Below, one piece after another: positions 17,643 through 29,354 of a stretch of 48,741 nucleotides of DNA. Under the pieces are notes generated by a model that had not been told where the DNA came from, searched no databases, and saw only the letters and a program-made list of their open reading frames with translations. Numbering within the stretch: the stretch's first letter is position 1; each line of letters starts with the position of its first letter. The translations under genes and the position numbers were made by a program. The DNA comes from a bacterium (lineage in GTDB: Bacteria; Armatimonadota; UBA5829), in assembly GCA_021373255.1 (NCBI GenBank), contig JAJFTD010000157.1, positions 1 through 48,741 on the forward strand. Direction: 5' to 3'.

Positions 17643-19760
17643 TTGCACTTAATCAAGATTTCTGAGAACGGAATTAACCTGGTCATTGAGATTGCCGACT
17701 CAGGGAGCGTTAGTCTCCTTCACTTTTCGGCATTGCCTTTCCAAGAAGAATTGATTGATGAAAGGCACAAGAGTTTTTGCAGACTATTAGAGTTGCAGGT
17801 TACCGGCGAGAACCAAGGCGGTAACCACGGTGCAAAACATGCCAGTACTCAACCGGGCGGATGCCTGGTCTATACTGAGCACAAAGACTATCGAAACAGC
17901 CTGGGACGGAAGCTGGAACTTGTGCAACAATGCGAAGAGCTGAGGGTAACAAGCCACTTCCAGTTCTATGATAACATTCAGATAGCCCGATGTTGGACAG
18001 ATGTAACTAATATAGGTAACTCTCCGCTGGGCATGGAATACCTGACATCGTTTTCTCTTGGATGCCTGGCAAAAGAAGGTTTGTTGGGATGGCAGGATAA
18101 GTGCGCATTACACGTGCCTCACAGCACCTGGTTTGGTGAGATCAGGTGGGCTCAATCGAGCCTGCCTGAGCTTGGCATGTATCCCGTTACACCCACAACA
18201 TTCCCCCTCACACCCGGAACAGTGAAAAGGCTTTCGTATTGTGTCAATGGAACATGGTCGTGCAACGACTTCCTCCCGATGGGGGCTTTCGAGAACACCG
18301 AAGCCCATACCACGCTGTTCTGGCAGATCGATCATGATGGCTCTTGGCAATGGGAAATCGGTGGCTGTGCAGACGATTTGTATCTCAAAGTAAGCGGCCC
18401 GAATGAAAACGAGAACCATTGGTGGAAGAGCCTGGCTCCTGGCGAGAGCTTCGTGTCGGTGCCCGTGGCGGTTGGATCGATTGTGGGAGAAATCACCGAG
18501 GCTGCGTGTGAGCTGGTGAAATACCGCCGGGCTATCCGCCGTGCGAATAAAGACAATGAAAATCTGCCGGTTATCTTCAACGACTACATGAATTGCCTCT
18601 GGGCTGATCCGACTACTGAGAAAGAAATCCCTCTGGTTGATGCTGCCGCTGAGGTAGGATGCGAGTACTATTGCATTGATGCCGGATGGCATGGAGGCAT
18701 AAATAAGTCGTGGTCAGAGGAATTAGGCGAATGGCTGCCGTCATCTGAGCGCTTCCCCAATGGGATCGGTGAGATTCTTGATTACATCAGAAGCAAGAGA
18801 ATGACTCCCGGCCTTTGGCTGGAATTGGAAGTAATGGGCCCCAATTGTCCTTTGGCTAGCAAGGTTCCTGACGATTGGTTCTTTGTGCGTCACGGCAAGC
18901 GCATAATAGACAATGGCCGCTATCAACTGGACTATCGCAATCCCGAGGTCCGCGCTCACGCGGACTCTGTAGTCGACCGTCTCGTAAATGAATACGGCGT
19001 CGGCTATATCAAGATGGATTACAATATGAACGCCGGTATAGGCACTGAGATAGATGCCGACAGCTTCGGCGATGGATTGCTTGGGCACAATAGAGCTTAT
19101 ATAGACTGGCTGGACAAAGTATTCAAACGCCACCCTGACCTTGTAATAGAAAATTGCGCCAGTGGCGGCCTGCGAATGAATTACGCTCTGCTGAGCAGGC
19201 TCAGCATCCAGTCAAGCAGCGATCAGACCGACTACCGTAAGTATGCTGCGATTGCCGCAGCCTCCCCGACCGCATGCACTCCCGAGCAGTGCGCAGTATG
19301 GTCTTACCCGCTCAAAGATGGGAATGCCGAAGAAGCTGCGTTCAACATGGTCAACGCGATGCTGCAGCGAATCCACCTGAGCGGGCAGCTTTCCCAGATC
19401 AGCCCCGAGAACAAGGCTCTAGTCAGCGAAGGCTTGGCTTATTATAAGAGCATTCGCGGTGATCTTAAGCACGCGTTTCCCTTCTGGCCGCTCGGTCTAC
19501 CATTGATGGAACACGGGTGGATCAGCCTCGCACAGCAGTGTGGTAATCGTACACATCTCGCAGTATGGCGAACCAACAGCGCCGAAGAGACATGCGTGTT
19601 GCCAATGGAGAGATTTAAGGGGAAATCAGTTAAAGTCACTCTCGGATACCCATGCAGTGCCGAATGTTCGTGGCAATGGAACACCGAGGCGGGAATCCTA
19701 AGTGTTCAACTGCCGAAACAATATTCGGCAAGGGTATTCAAGCTGGAGTGTGCGGATTAA
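17643..19760 (+). CDS. Alpha-galactosidase, GH36 type
   Basis: A 705-residue retaining alpha-galactosidase that releases terminal alpha-galactose from oligosaccharides or galactomannan side chains. The N-terminal beta-supersandwich (about 1-300) is followed by the barrel: VIFNDYMNCLWADP, YYCIDAGWHG, TPGLWLELEVMGPN, then YIKMDYN with nucleophile Asp459, ENCASGGLRMNYALLSR, and SSSDQTDYR with acid/base Asp527. The 68-residue spacing fits long GH36 enzymes. A C-terminal beta domain closes the protein. There is no signal peptide, so it should act in the cytoplasm on imported oligosaccharides. The start is TTG with GAGG five bases upstream; no ATG lies close to the conserved N-terminus. It is the last gene of the plus-strand regulator operon. 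Confidence 0.93.
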   Translation: MHLIKISENGINLVIEIADSGSVSLLHFSALPFQEELIDERHKSFCRLLELQVTGENQGGNHGAKHASTQPGGCLVYTEHKDYRNSLGRKLELVQQCEELRVTSHFQFYDNIQIARCWTDVTNIGNSPLGMEYLTSFSLGCLAKEGLLGWQDKCALHVPHSTWFGEIRWAQSSLPELGMYPVTPTTFPLTPGTVKRLSYCVNGTWSCNDFLPMGAFENTEAHTTLFWQIDHDGSWQWEIGGCADDLYLKVSGPNENENHWWKSLAPGESFVSVPVAVGSIVGEITEAACELVKYRRAIRRANKDNENLPVIFNDYMNCLWADPTTEKEIPLVDAAAEVGCEYYCIDAGWHGGINKSWSEELGEWLPSSERFPNGIGEILDYIRSKRMTPGLWLELEVMGPNCPLASKVPDDWFFVRHGKRIIDNGRYQLDYRNPEVRAHADSVVDRLVNEYGVGYIKMDYNMNAGIGTEIDADSFGDGLLGHNRAYIDWLDKVFKRHPDLVIENCASGGLRMNYALLSRLSIQSSSDQTDYRKYAAIAAASPTACTPEQCAVWSYPLKDGNAEEAAFNMVNAMLQRIHLSGQLSQISPENKALVSEGLAYYKSIRGDLKHAFPFWPLGLPLMEHGWISLAQQCGNRTHLAVWRTNSAEETCVLPMERFKGKSVKVTLGYPCSAECSWQWNTEAGILSVQLPKQYSARVFKLECAD

Positions 19761-19817
19761 CCGCGTTATTCATAATCCGGGCCGGGATTAGGATTAACAT
19801 ATAATCCCACACTAGAT

Positions 19818-19862
19818 GGCCTGCTATTCCGATTCGTCGCGTGCGTATCAGAATAGCAGGCC
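19818..19862. terminator. Bidirectional terminator hairpin between converging alpha-galactosidase and six-hairpin glycosidase genes
   Basis: GGCCTGCTATTC (19818-19829) pairs perfectly with GAATAGCAGGCC (19851-19862) over 12 bp around a 21-base loop that can itself add a few pairs. TTATTTGTATT follows on the plus strand, as for a Rho-independent terminator of the alpha-galactosidase operon. Confidence 0.65.
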
Positions 19863-19883
19863 TTATTTGTATTCTCTCGATTG

Positions 19884-20010
19884 GAGGCGATCTCCGAATC
19901 GCCTCGCCAAAGCCAATGCCGGATCTCCGAATCCGGCTTCTTCGGCACAGGTTATGGGGTTCGGAAACCCCATTCTTGGCCTTGAGGTGGCGATTCGGAG
20001 ATCGCCACCT
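19884..20010. repeat. Cluster of four short hairpins with conserved loops and differing stems
   Basis: Four consecutive perfect stem-loops: GAGGCGAT-CTCCGA-ATCGCCTC (19884-19905); GCCGGAT-CTCCGA-ATCCGGC (19918-19937); ATGGGGTT-CGGA-AACCCCAT (19954-19973); AGGTGGCGAT-TCGGAG-ATCGCCACCT (19985-20010). Loops one and two are identical, loop four is their reverse complement and loop three is a shortened TCGGA form, while the stem sequences differ and both arms always change together. They fill most of the gap between two converging operons. They resemble repetitive extragenic palindromes but conserve the loop rather than the stem. No gene fits here. Confidence 0.75.
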
Positions 20011-20039
20011 ATCAGGGTAATTGCACAACTGCATAGTAT

Positions 20040-22571
20040 CTAGTGATGCTTGAGGGTATCTGCCGTCAATGTGACTTCCCCACCGGGTGGAACTGGCAGA
20101 TCAAGTTGCTTGCCTGACCATTCTACTTTTACGTGAGTCGGGAATGAAGTGATCTTCAACTTGTGCCCGCGATACATCAGGCCATCTACACCTGCGTATT
20201 TGATCTCGGACGGCAGACTGGGATGAATATGCAAACCCTCTGCATCCGCCCGAGCGCCTACGATGCCATAGAGAAATGCACAGGGAACCAGGCCGCTCTC
20301 AGGAAACTCTCCCCAAACTCCAACAGCTCCGGGGCCATATGTGCCATCACCGCGGTTGTCTATCTCTCCCTTATATAGCGGGTTACCTCCCACGAGGTGA
20401 TCAGGCATATCATATCGATTGAGTATCTGTTTGAAGCGCGCCCAGGCATTGTCGGGCCCAAAGTAGCGAGCTCGAGACATTAGCTCATAATATGCTGTCC
20501 ACAAGATGGCGCCACCGTCTTCGCACCATTCATCGTATTTGTAATTGTTGGCCTGATCTGAGCAGTGACTTGTGTTGGATCGGGGTGCAAAGACCCAGCG
20601 AGTGAACGTATCCGGCACGCCCGAGGCAGTCGGTTCAGTTTCCATCCAATCATACATTCGGTTAGCTTGCTGCTGATCCGCCAGCCCGTATGTCGCGGCA
20701 ATGGTATTGACGTAAGTCATTCCCCAGTCGTGTTTTGCACCAGTCGAATCTATCCAGCTTATATAGCGTCCTTTATCATCGTCCCAGAATGTTTTGTTAA
20801 ATTGCTCTTTTGCAACAACGGCGATTTTCTCCAACTCGGCAGCCCGCGCTTCATTACCGGCTGCGCGTTCGAGCCCCGCCGAGGCGCGTAGAGCCGGAGC
20901 ATAGAACGCATTGATATACGCAACACGGTAACCGGCGGGGATGCAGTCGAAGTAGCAGCTTGACCATGAGGTGCCTTTGGGCACACAAACACCCGTGTGT
21001 TGAGGACTGTTGATAGTAAGTATCCCACTCCGACCATCCATTGAATTCAACAGAAAATCAGTCGCCTTACGCACGGTAGGAGAAACGCTATCAAGAAACG
21101 CCTTATCGCCCGTCCACGAGTAAATGTCCCAACAAGCCAGCAGCCAATTGACATTGGGATCAAAATGCCGGTGGTCGATTGTCAGGGAGTCGGTGCCATC
21201 CCATCCACGGGAATTTGGCCTGCTCCAAATGTATCCATCCTCATCAACTCGATTAGTGAAGAACTTTACAACGTTCTCAAATGAGTCGTGGATAGGCCCA
21301 CCAACCCAAGCCAGCTTCAATGCATCGAACTCATAAGTCGATGGACAAGACGTGTGCCTGAACATAAAGGTCAGCATAAAGCGGTTCAATACATCGTTGG
21401 TTTTAGCATCTGATGTAAAGAACCTTGGGAAATAATCGGGAAGAACATCGCTGGTCGGGAGCACCTCGATACGAGAATCCTGGCCAAGCAGAATGTTCAT
21501 TTGGTCTGATTTCATATTGGCATCAAACAGCTTACGATTGTGTTCGATCTTCAAGTCGTATCCCCTGGTTCCACGCAGCCGCGCCCAGTTGCAATCCGGT
21601 CGCAAAACCCAATACGACTCCATTCGCTTGAATGCCTCAACAGGCATCCAATAGCCGCTATCAGTCGTCAAATACTTGAAAGGAGTAAAAGCCGGATTGG
21701 AAGTATCGAACCCTTCCAGCCGCCACGGCAGACTGATAGCCAACGCGGGAGTAAACCCTTTTACTGCTTGTTCGCGAACAGTGAAACTGAAACGCAGATC
21801 ACGGTTTGCAAGACGCACGTCCCAGTCGATGACCCCAACATCAGCAAGACTATAACCAAAAACGAAGTCCTTATCCGCACGGGCCTGTCCTGAAATAAAC
21901 CCCGTGCCGCCAGGATACGCATCCTTGTTACAGCCCCACCAATATGCGCAACCGCGCCTGTCCTTTATTTCAAGGTAAAACACACCGGGAGGAACCGGCT
22001 TCGACAAAGTGAGATGCATCGATGCTTCATTAGCCAGCGGACGCACATCACGAGAGGCGATAACCTGCCCGGTAGGGCCATTTTTACGCAGGACCATGGT
22101 CACCGAAGAGTTCTTGACTCCACTGCACGTGAGAAACGCCGAGACATCGCAGAGCCATCCGCCGCCCTCAGGCACAGTAAATTGCTGTCCAAGTGATCCA
22201 CCAAACGGCAGCTCTTCCCCGTGATCGAATACACCGTCGTATCCGCCTCTCGCTGCCCCCGGAAACACGTAGCGACTTCCTTTAACCCGAATCATTCCCG
22301 GTTCAATGACCGCAGTGCCATTCGCCGTAACTCCAACCGGACCGATTTTGACAGGATTTAGCTTGTATTTGGCTTTGCCGGTCGGGTCAAAAGCGGCAAG
22401 GACTTGTTTGTTACTATCAACAGTCAGCCTGAAGTATGGGTTTTCGACGCGTTTAGGCTGATTTATCTGTTTAGCAGCTAAAGCTGCTACGGATTGCTGC
22501 CCACAACCCGCGAGTATCAGTAATGCCAGGCAAACTCTGCTGCAGCGAGTTATTGTAGATGCGATTACCAT
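20040..22571 (-). CDS. Six-hairpin glycosidase lipoprotein, stand-alone paralog
   Basis: An 843-residue paralog of the first 830 residues of the protein at 3052-8112. A lipoprotein signal ends LAGC (lipidated Cys23), so it is anchored in a membrane. The beta-rich N-terminal region (FRLTVDSNKQVLAAFDPTGK; FGGSLGQQFTVPEGGGW) leads into an (alpha/alpha)6-type catalytic region (SRGWDGTDSL, CWDIYSWTGDKAFLD, WCEDGGAILWTAYYELMSR, DMPDHLVGGNPLY) and ends in a GLHIHPSLPSEI strand. The exact GH family and substrate cannot be fixed from sequence; GH78-, GH65- and GH94-like enzymes share the fold. The ATG is three bases after the GH2 stop, with AAAGGAG inside the GH2 gene, so the two are translationally coupled. 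The same arrangement and spacing occur in the other operon. Confidence 0.86.
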   Translation of the reverse strand: MVIASTITRCSRVCLALLILAGCGQQSVAALAAKQINQPKRVENPYFRLTVDSNKQVLAAFDPTGKAKYKLNPVKIGPVGVTANGTAVIEPGMIRVKGSRYVFPGAARGGYDGVFDHGEELPFGGSLGQQFTVPEGGGWLCDVSAFLTCSGVKNSSVTMVLRKNGPTGQVIASRDVRPLANEASMHLTLSKPVPPGVFYLEIKDRRGCAYWWGCNKDAYPGGTGFISGQARADKDFVFGYSLADVGVIDWDVRLANRDLRFSFTVREQAVKGFTPALAISLPWRLEGFDTSNPAFTPFKYLTTDSGYWMPVEAFKRMESYWVLRPDCNWARLRGTRGYDLKIEHNRKLFDANMKSDQMNILLGQDSRIEVLPTSDVLPDYFPRFFTSDAKTNDVLNRFMLTFMFRHTSCPSTYEFDALKLAWVGGPIHDSFENVVKFFTNRVDEDGYIWSRPNSRGWDGTDSLTIDHRHFDPNVNWLLACWDIYSWTGDKAFLDSVSPTVRKATDFLLNSMDGRSGILTINSPQHTGVCVPKGTSWSSCYFDCIPAGYRVAYINAFYAPALRASAGLERAAGNEARAAELEKIAVVAKEQFNKTFWDDDKGRYISWIDSTGAKHDWGMTYVNTIAATYGLADQQQANRMYDWMETEPTASGVPDTFTRWVFAPRSNTSHCSDQANNYKYDEWCEDGGAILWTAYYELMSRARYFGPDNAWARFKQILNRYDMPDHLVGGNPLYKGEIDNRGDGTYGPGAVGVWGEFPESGLVPCAFLYGIVGARADAEGLHIHPSLPSEIKYAGVDGLMYRGHKLKITSFPTHVKVEWSGKQLDLPVPPGGEVTLTADTLKHH

Positions 22572-22574
22572 TCG

Positions 22575-25500
22575 TCAATACTCCTTTTGGCGGCATCTGT
22601 TTGACGAACTGGTATAAAGTGACCACTCCGACAACGATGGGATAAGCCTAATCGTAAACATCCCCGACACATGATCTCCAGCTTTGAGCTCAGTTACCGG
22701 TTGGGACGTCAATATATGAAAATACACACTATCCGAAGCAAGGCACGCGCGAACATCGGTGGTGCCATCAGAGATTGTCTGTAATCCTGAACCATCGGAT
22801 GCAATAAGCGATGCCTCGTGGATGTTGCTTTTTGTAGATCGGAAGTCTCTGGTGCCAAGCCCATCATCGTCAAGGCACCACGGCCACAACGGGCGCTCAT
22901 TCCATGGCAGAGGATCAGCCCCCCACCCTTGTCCCCGGCGCGCCGCAGCCCGACCTTGCGCTCGGCCGATATGATCCTCAGGATACACGTCCCACTCAGT
23001 TTCTCGTTGCCAAAGGATTTCCTGGCATCTCGAATCCAAAAGGAAGCGCAGGCCCAATTCACCAATCTTGAAGGTATCTCCCGAATACTCGTAATCGAAG
23101 CTCACAGTGCCCTGCCCTGTCCGGTCGAAGCGCATCTCAACGTGCCCTTCGTAGTTCTCAAAGTGATCTCTGAGCACTATTGATAGCGCATCTCCCTGTT
23201 CCTCCGGCGTCACCGATTCTACAACACGCGTACCGGCAACCGGGAATTCGGCATAAGTCGGGGAATCCGGGTGGAAGATACACTTTTCTTCTTTTCGAGT
23301 GATATGCAGCGTGGGGAATGACAACAACCTCATCAAGCCATCACTGCCATGCTGATTAATCACTCCATTCGTCCGGTCCAGCATCATATGCAGGTTTTGG
23401 TCCGATACTTCAATATACTGCCCAAACTCTCTCCACCTCGGACACCCCGTTAATGTGCTGGGCAGCTTCATAGGCGGCTGATCGCCAAGAGTTACTCCAT
23501 GTGCCGTAATTAGATTGCCCGCGGCGCCAAAGAACCGCAGGACAAGAAGTGATCCTTCTGGTACATCACTTGGAATCGGTATTTGTATATCTCCCTGTTG
23601 CCGCGGTGGTAGTTCCATCTTGCATTCCGCTCTACTGGAACCGACTTCCCATAATACCTTCAGCTCGCTCAAATTGGTGAACGAGTAGCGGTTCTCCACC
23701 GGCACCCGAACAACACCTTGACCAGGTGTATAGTCCAAACGACGCACGGGAATCCAGACAGGAGAATGAATGAGTTTCGCGTCCCACCAGTGGCTCTTCT
23801 TCCGTCTCCACGCATCCACAAAGCCCCAAGCGCCCATTCCCTTTACTTTGCCCTGAGGTTCCACTACCCCCCACGGGCCAAACCCCTTAACTCGACCGTC
23901 TTCGAAGTAGAACTGGTCATCTATACCGGCCCAAATCGCTCCGCCAACAATGCGATCCGAAGCGTATACGTGATTCCATCGCGAGTCTGGGCTGTTTTGA
24001 CCCTGCGACCATTCCAACCAGTGACTAGGATCAATACGATCGCTCTCTTCATAAGCATAAGCCATCGGCATATAGCATTCATCAAGCAAGATCGGTCTTG
24101 GGTCGTCCTTAACACATTCAAATTCTTCTTCAGGGGGCTCAACATAGTGCAGCACTGCCATATCGCATGCGCCTCCGTCTTTCGCCCACTCGTTGTTGAA
24201 CACGGTCAGGCGCGTCGGGTTGTGCTCACGGCAATAACGGAGGACTTCGATAAAGTTGAGCGGAAGTTGATTCTCGCCGCACGGAACCACTCCCGATTCA
24301 TTCCCTATCGACCAGGTTATGAGCGAGGGATGATCACGGTGATAATTGATCATAGCCGCAACTGGTGCAAGGAAATGCTTGGTCCGCGAAGGATCGCTCT
24401 CACCTCGCCCCTCTCGCGCCCAGCAGAATGGAGCATCCATCGTTACATAAATTCCGATCCGATCACACGCATCAAGAAACTCGCGCGTGGGAGGATAGTG
24501 CACAACGCGGAGATAGTTGAAGTTTGCCTCTTTGAAAAGACGAACATCCTCTTCGGCATGACATACAGTAGCGGCACGGCCTGCCAATGCATCTACCTCA
24601 TGATGACAAGTGCCTGCCAGCTTCACACGCACACCATTGACCCAAAGCTGCGAGTCACGCACCTCAATTTTTCTAAAACCCACCGTCTGCTGAACGTGCT
24701 CCAGCAAAGTATCGCCTTGGTACAGCGCCGCATGGAGTTGGTAAAGATAGGGTTTCTCAGCATTCCATTTCAACGGGTCTGCGATCTCAAACTGCCTGCA
24801 CAGATTTGTCTCACCTGGCTCAATGGCATCTAGAGAAAATTGATCATTTGTTAGTGCAACCTGCTCGCCTGTCGGCGTCTCCAAGGAGATTCGTACAGAT
24901 AACCCTGAGGCTGAGCATCCCGTGGCATTATCAACGCCGAGGTCTACAGACAAAATCCCATTACAATAATCCGCATCGAGAGTAGCTTCATGATGCAGAC
25001 GAGAGATATGGACCGGCGGCAATGCAAACAGAGACACCGAACGATCTATCCCACCCAGATTATGATAAGCATACACGGACATGTATGAAAGCATCTCTGA
25101 TATAGTGTCAACTTTCATAGAGAGGGCAAGATAGTTTATCTGTCCCGGACGCACAGCTTCGGTGACATCAAATTCTACAGGGGTGAATAGATTTTCGCTA
25201 TATCCAAGATGGCGCCCATTTAGCCAATAATCAGTGCCACCGTGAACGGCATCGAATCGAAGAAACAGCCGCATGCCTGCCCACGACTCGGGGACTTCAA
25301 AATTGGTTACTACAGCAACCGGCATCTCTTGCGGAATGTTAAATCCTTGCTGGAGGAACTGGCCCGGCACCACAAAATCCGACCAGTTGCCATCATCGGC
25401 ATACTCTGCATAAAAGTCAGATGTGGGCCATGTGTTGAGCTTCCAAACGCCATCCAGATTAATCACCGGCGACTGTGCACCGGCAACTTCCGTAGCAATA

Positions 25501-26240
25501 GGCACGAATCTCGGTGCAGTAAAGGAGAGTTCCGACAGTGGAACCGTTGCCCTCACCTCTTTAGCCCCCGATTTCGCAAGCACTTCCAGGTCTCCCTGAG
25601 AATCCGTTCGGACTAATTCTGACATATCAAGCCGAAATGTTCCGTCAGGCCCGGTGATAGTGGCAGCACAGGTTTCGCAGCCAGCCGGGTCGCGAACAAG
25701 TATCTCCACATTGGGTATTCCGTCGCAGGCAACATCGGTTACCGAACCTGCTATTACTCCGGTTGCACTTGGAATGGCGTGCAATTGAAATACATCTGGA
25801 GATGGCAGCGGGGCCCATAATTCTACCATCGATACCACTGCATTCGGCCCATCATTTCTGATGAAGTGCAGCTTCAACCGGCCATCCTCGAACGCGTCCG
25901 CAGGTATCTCAAACAACAGCCTTTCCGATTTCCCCATGGGCAAGGAATGGGCTTCGTGCAAGACCACAGAACCCGCTGTGAGGCTCTGAACACGTTGGAG
26001 TACATTTTCCGTAGCGTAGGTCACCGCCAGAACATAGGGGATCTGGGGATCCAGGTCATCATAAGCCATTTCGATATCGGGAGTTCCACCGATGATGGTC
26101 CGCGCTCGCTCATCAGCATCAACCATGTGTGTGCCGATCGTGTGGCATGCTCCATTGAGCACATGCGGTTGATGGGTTGATAATCCACATTCATCACAGA
26201 CCTGCAGGTTATAGCCGTCAGGTAGTTCGCTCAACTGCAT
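22575..26240 (-). CDS. GH2 beta-galactosidase-like enzyme with extra N-terminal domains
   Basis: A 1221-residue glycoside hydrolase family 2 enzyme. Residues about 1-150 are an uncharacterised cysteine-containing region (VCDECGLSTHQPH) and a beta-sandwich; about 155-245 a carboxypeptidase-regulatory-like domain (GSVTDVACDGIPNVEILVRD). GH2 proper starts near 258 (INLDGVWKLNTWP) with the sugar-binding jelly roll, an Ig-like domain, and the barrel: acid/base Glu648 in SIGNES and nucleophile Glu721 in LLDECY, 73 residues apart as in LacZ-type enzymes (76 in LacZ). A large C-terminal domain follows. Beta-galactosidase is the likeliest activity, but GH2 also covers glucuronidases and mannosidases. 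No signal peptide is visible, which is odd beside a coupled lipoprotein. A GGAAAGGA tract lies rather far (about 13 bases) before the ATG. Confidence 0.87.
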   Translation of the reverse strand: MQLSELPDGYNLQVCDECGLSTHQPHVLNGACHTIGTHMVDADERARTIIGGTPDIEMAYDDLDPQIPYVLAVTYATENVLQRVQSLTAGSVVLHEAHSLPMGKSERLLFEIPADAFEDGRLKLHFIRNDGPNAVVSMVELWAPLPSPDVFQLHAIPSATGVIAGSVTDVACDGIPNVEILVRDPAGCETCAATITGPDGTFRLDMSELVRTDSQGDLEVLAKSGAKEVRATVPLSELSFTAPRFVPIATEVAGAQSPVINLDGVWKLNTWPTSDFYAEYADDGNWSDFVVPGQFLQQGFNIPQEMPVAVVTNFEVPESWAGMRLFLRFDAVHGGTDYWLNGRHLGYSENLFTPVEFDVTEAVRPGQINYLALSMKVDTISEMLSYMSVYAYHNLGGIDRSVSLFALPPVHISRLHHEATLDADYCNGILSVDLGVDNATGCSASGLSVRISLETPTGEQVALTNDQFSLDAIEPGETNLCRQFEIADPLKWNAEKPYLYQLHAALYQGDTLLEHVQQTVGFRKIEVRDSQLWVNGVRVKLAGTCHHEVDALAGRAATVCHAEEDVRLFKEANFNYLRVVHYPPTREFLDACDRIGIYVTMDAPFCWAREGRGESDPSRTKHFLAPVAAMINYHRDHPSLITWSIGNESGVVPCGENQLPLNFIEVLRYCREHNPTRLTVFNNEWAKDGGACDMAVLHYVEPPEEEFECVKDDPRPILLDECYMPMAYAYEESDRIDPSHWLEWSQGQNSPDSRWNHVYASDRIVGGAIWAGIDDQFYFEDGRVKGFGPWGVVEPQGKVKGMGAWGFVDAWRRKKSHWWDAKLIHSPVWIPVRRLDYTPGQGVVRVPVENRYSFTNLSELKVLWEVGSSRAECKMELPPRQQGDIQIPIPSDVPEGSLLVLRFFGAAGNLITAHGVTLGDQPPMKLPSTLTGCPRWREFGQYIEVSDQNLHMMLDRTNGVINQHGSDGLMRLLSFPTLHITRKEEKCIFHPDSPTYAEFPVAGTRVVESVTPEEQGDALSIVLRDHFENYEGHVEMRFDRTGQGTVSFDYEYSGDTFKIGELGLRFLLDSRCQEILWQRETEWDVYPEDHIGRAQGRAAARRGQGWGADPLPWNERPLWPWCLDDDGLGTRDFRSTKSNIHEASLIASDGSGLQTISDGTTDVRACLASDSVYFHILTSQPVTELKAGDHVSGMFTIRLIPSLSEWSLYTSSSNRCRQKEY

Positions 26241-26281
26241 CTGAAAAATCTGTCCTTTCCTTGCAAGTGATCCGACCTCTT

Positions 26282-26329
26282 TATTGGTTAGACCGCTTGT
26301 AATCTAGCATGAGCTTATCGGCTTGTCAA
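26282..26329 (-). promoter_or_regulatory. Promoter and operator candidate of the GH2 operon
   Basis: On the minus strand TTGACA (26329-26324) and TAGATT (26306-26301) are 17 bases apart, predicting a start near 26294. TATTGGTTAGACC (plus strand, 26282-26294) lies exactly at that start and matches the right half of the inverted repeat in front of the GntR/LacI hybrid gene at 11 of 13 positions, suggesting control by that regulator. Confidence 0.6.
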
Positions 26330-26365
26330 GGTCTTTTTGTCAATGTATGCTGCTGCTCAGAAAAA

Positions 26366-26397
26366 CATAAAAACCCCGCCGATTATTCGGGCGGGGT
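26366..26397 (-). terminator. Rho-independent terminator after the ligA-VanZ-DUF1844 genes
   Basis: ACCCCGCC (26373-26380) pairs with GGCGGGGT (26390-26397) around a nine-base loop. Read on the minus strand, the stem is followed by TTTTTATGTTTTT, a strong Rho-independent terminator just below the DUF1844 gene. Confidence 0.85.
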
Positions 26398-26441
26398 CTA
26401 GTGGCTGGAAGATTGTTAAAGTGTATAAAACTAGCCTAAAC

Positions 26442-26846
26442 TCAAGCGTTTTGCTTGACGAAATTGAGCTGCAGATCGCTTATCATAGCACGCAGAGCTA
26501 GACGATCACGCTCTTCGATGTGCGGGTGGAGCTTGTCCACTAGAAAGACAATGGTGTCTATGGCAATCTTGGCCTGAGTTAGATCCTTAACCATTTCCTT
26601 CTGACCCGGCGCAAGGCGTATACCCATAAGCTGCCACGCCTGCTCTGAGAGCATCTGGATCATAAACTCCATCATGGCATAGACATTGGGCGGTGGAAAG
26701 CCGGTTTGGTCCTCAGCCTGTTCTTCGGTTGTCGCCTGCTTAGTCTTGGGTTCCTCAGGTTGCTCTTCCCTAAGCGTGCCATCAGAGTTCACACGCCTCT
26801 TATCCTTTACCTCATACGTTTTTTCTTCCTGTGGTTCTTCTGCCAA
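26442..26846 (-). CDS. DUF1844-domain protein
   Basis: A small acidic protein of about 134 residues. The first about 55 residues are charged and low in complexity (EEPQEEKTYEVKDKRRV, then QPEEPKTKQATTEEQAEDQ); the C-terminal half is the DUF1844 helical domain (MMEFMIQMLSEQAWQLMGI, then KDLTQAKIAIDTIVFLVDKL). The function of the family is unknown. I chose TTG at 26846, eight bases after GGGAGG; a longer reading from 26906 would run back into the VanZ-like gene and add residues unlike the family. Start and upstream stop are one base apart, so the genes are co-translated. Confidence 0.8.
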   Translation of the reverse strand: MAEEPQEEKTYEVKDKRRVNSDGTLREEQPEEPKTKQATTEEQAEDQTGFPPPNVYAMMEFMIQMLSEQAWQLMGIRLAPGQKEMVKDLTQAKIAIDTIVFLVDKLHPHIEERDRLALRAMISDLQLNFVKQNA

Positions 26847-26847
26847 A

Positions 26848-29305
<2,458 letters not shown>

Positions 29306-29354
29306 TCACCGCTTAATGTGATTATACCCCAGCTACCTGATTGGGGCATATCAC

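Noticed and set aside
23718-24833. A 371-codon plus-strand reading frame inside the GH2 gene
   Set aside because: It is antisense to the well-supported GH2 catalytic region and shows no protein-family features.
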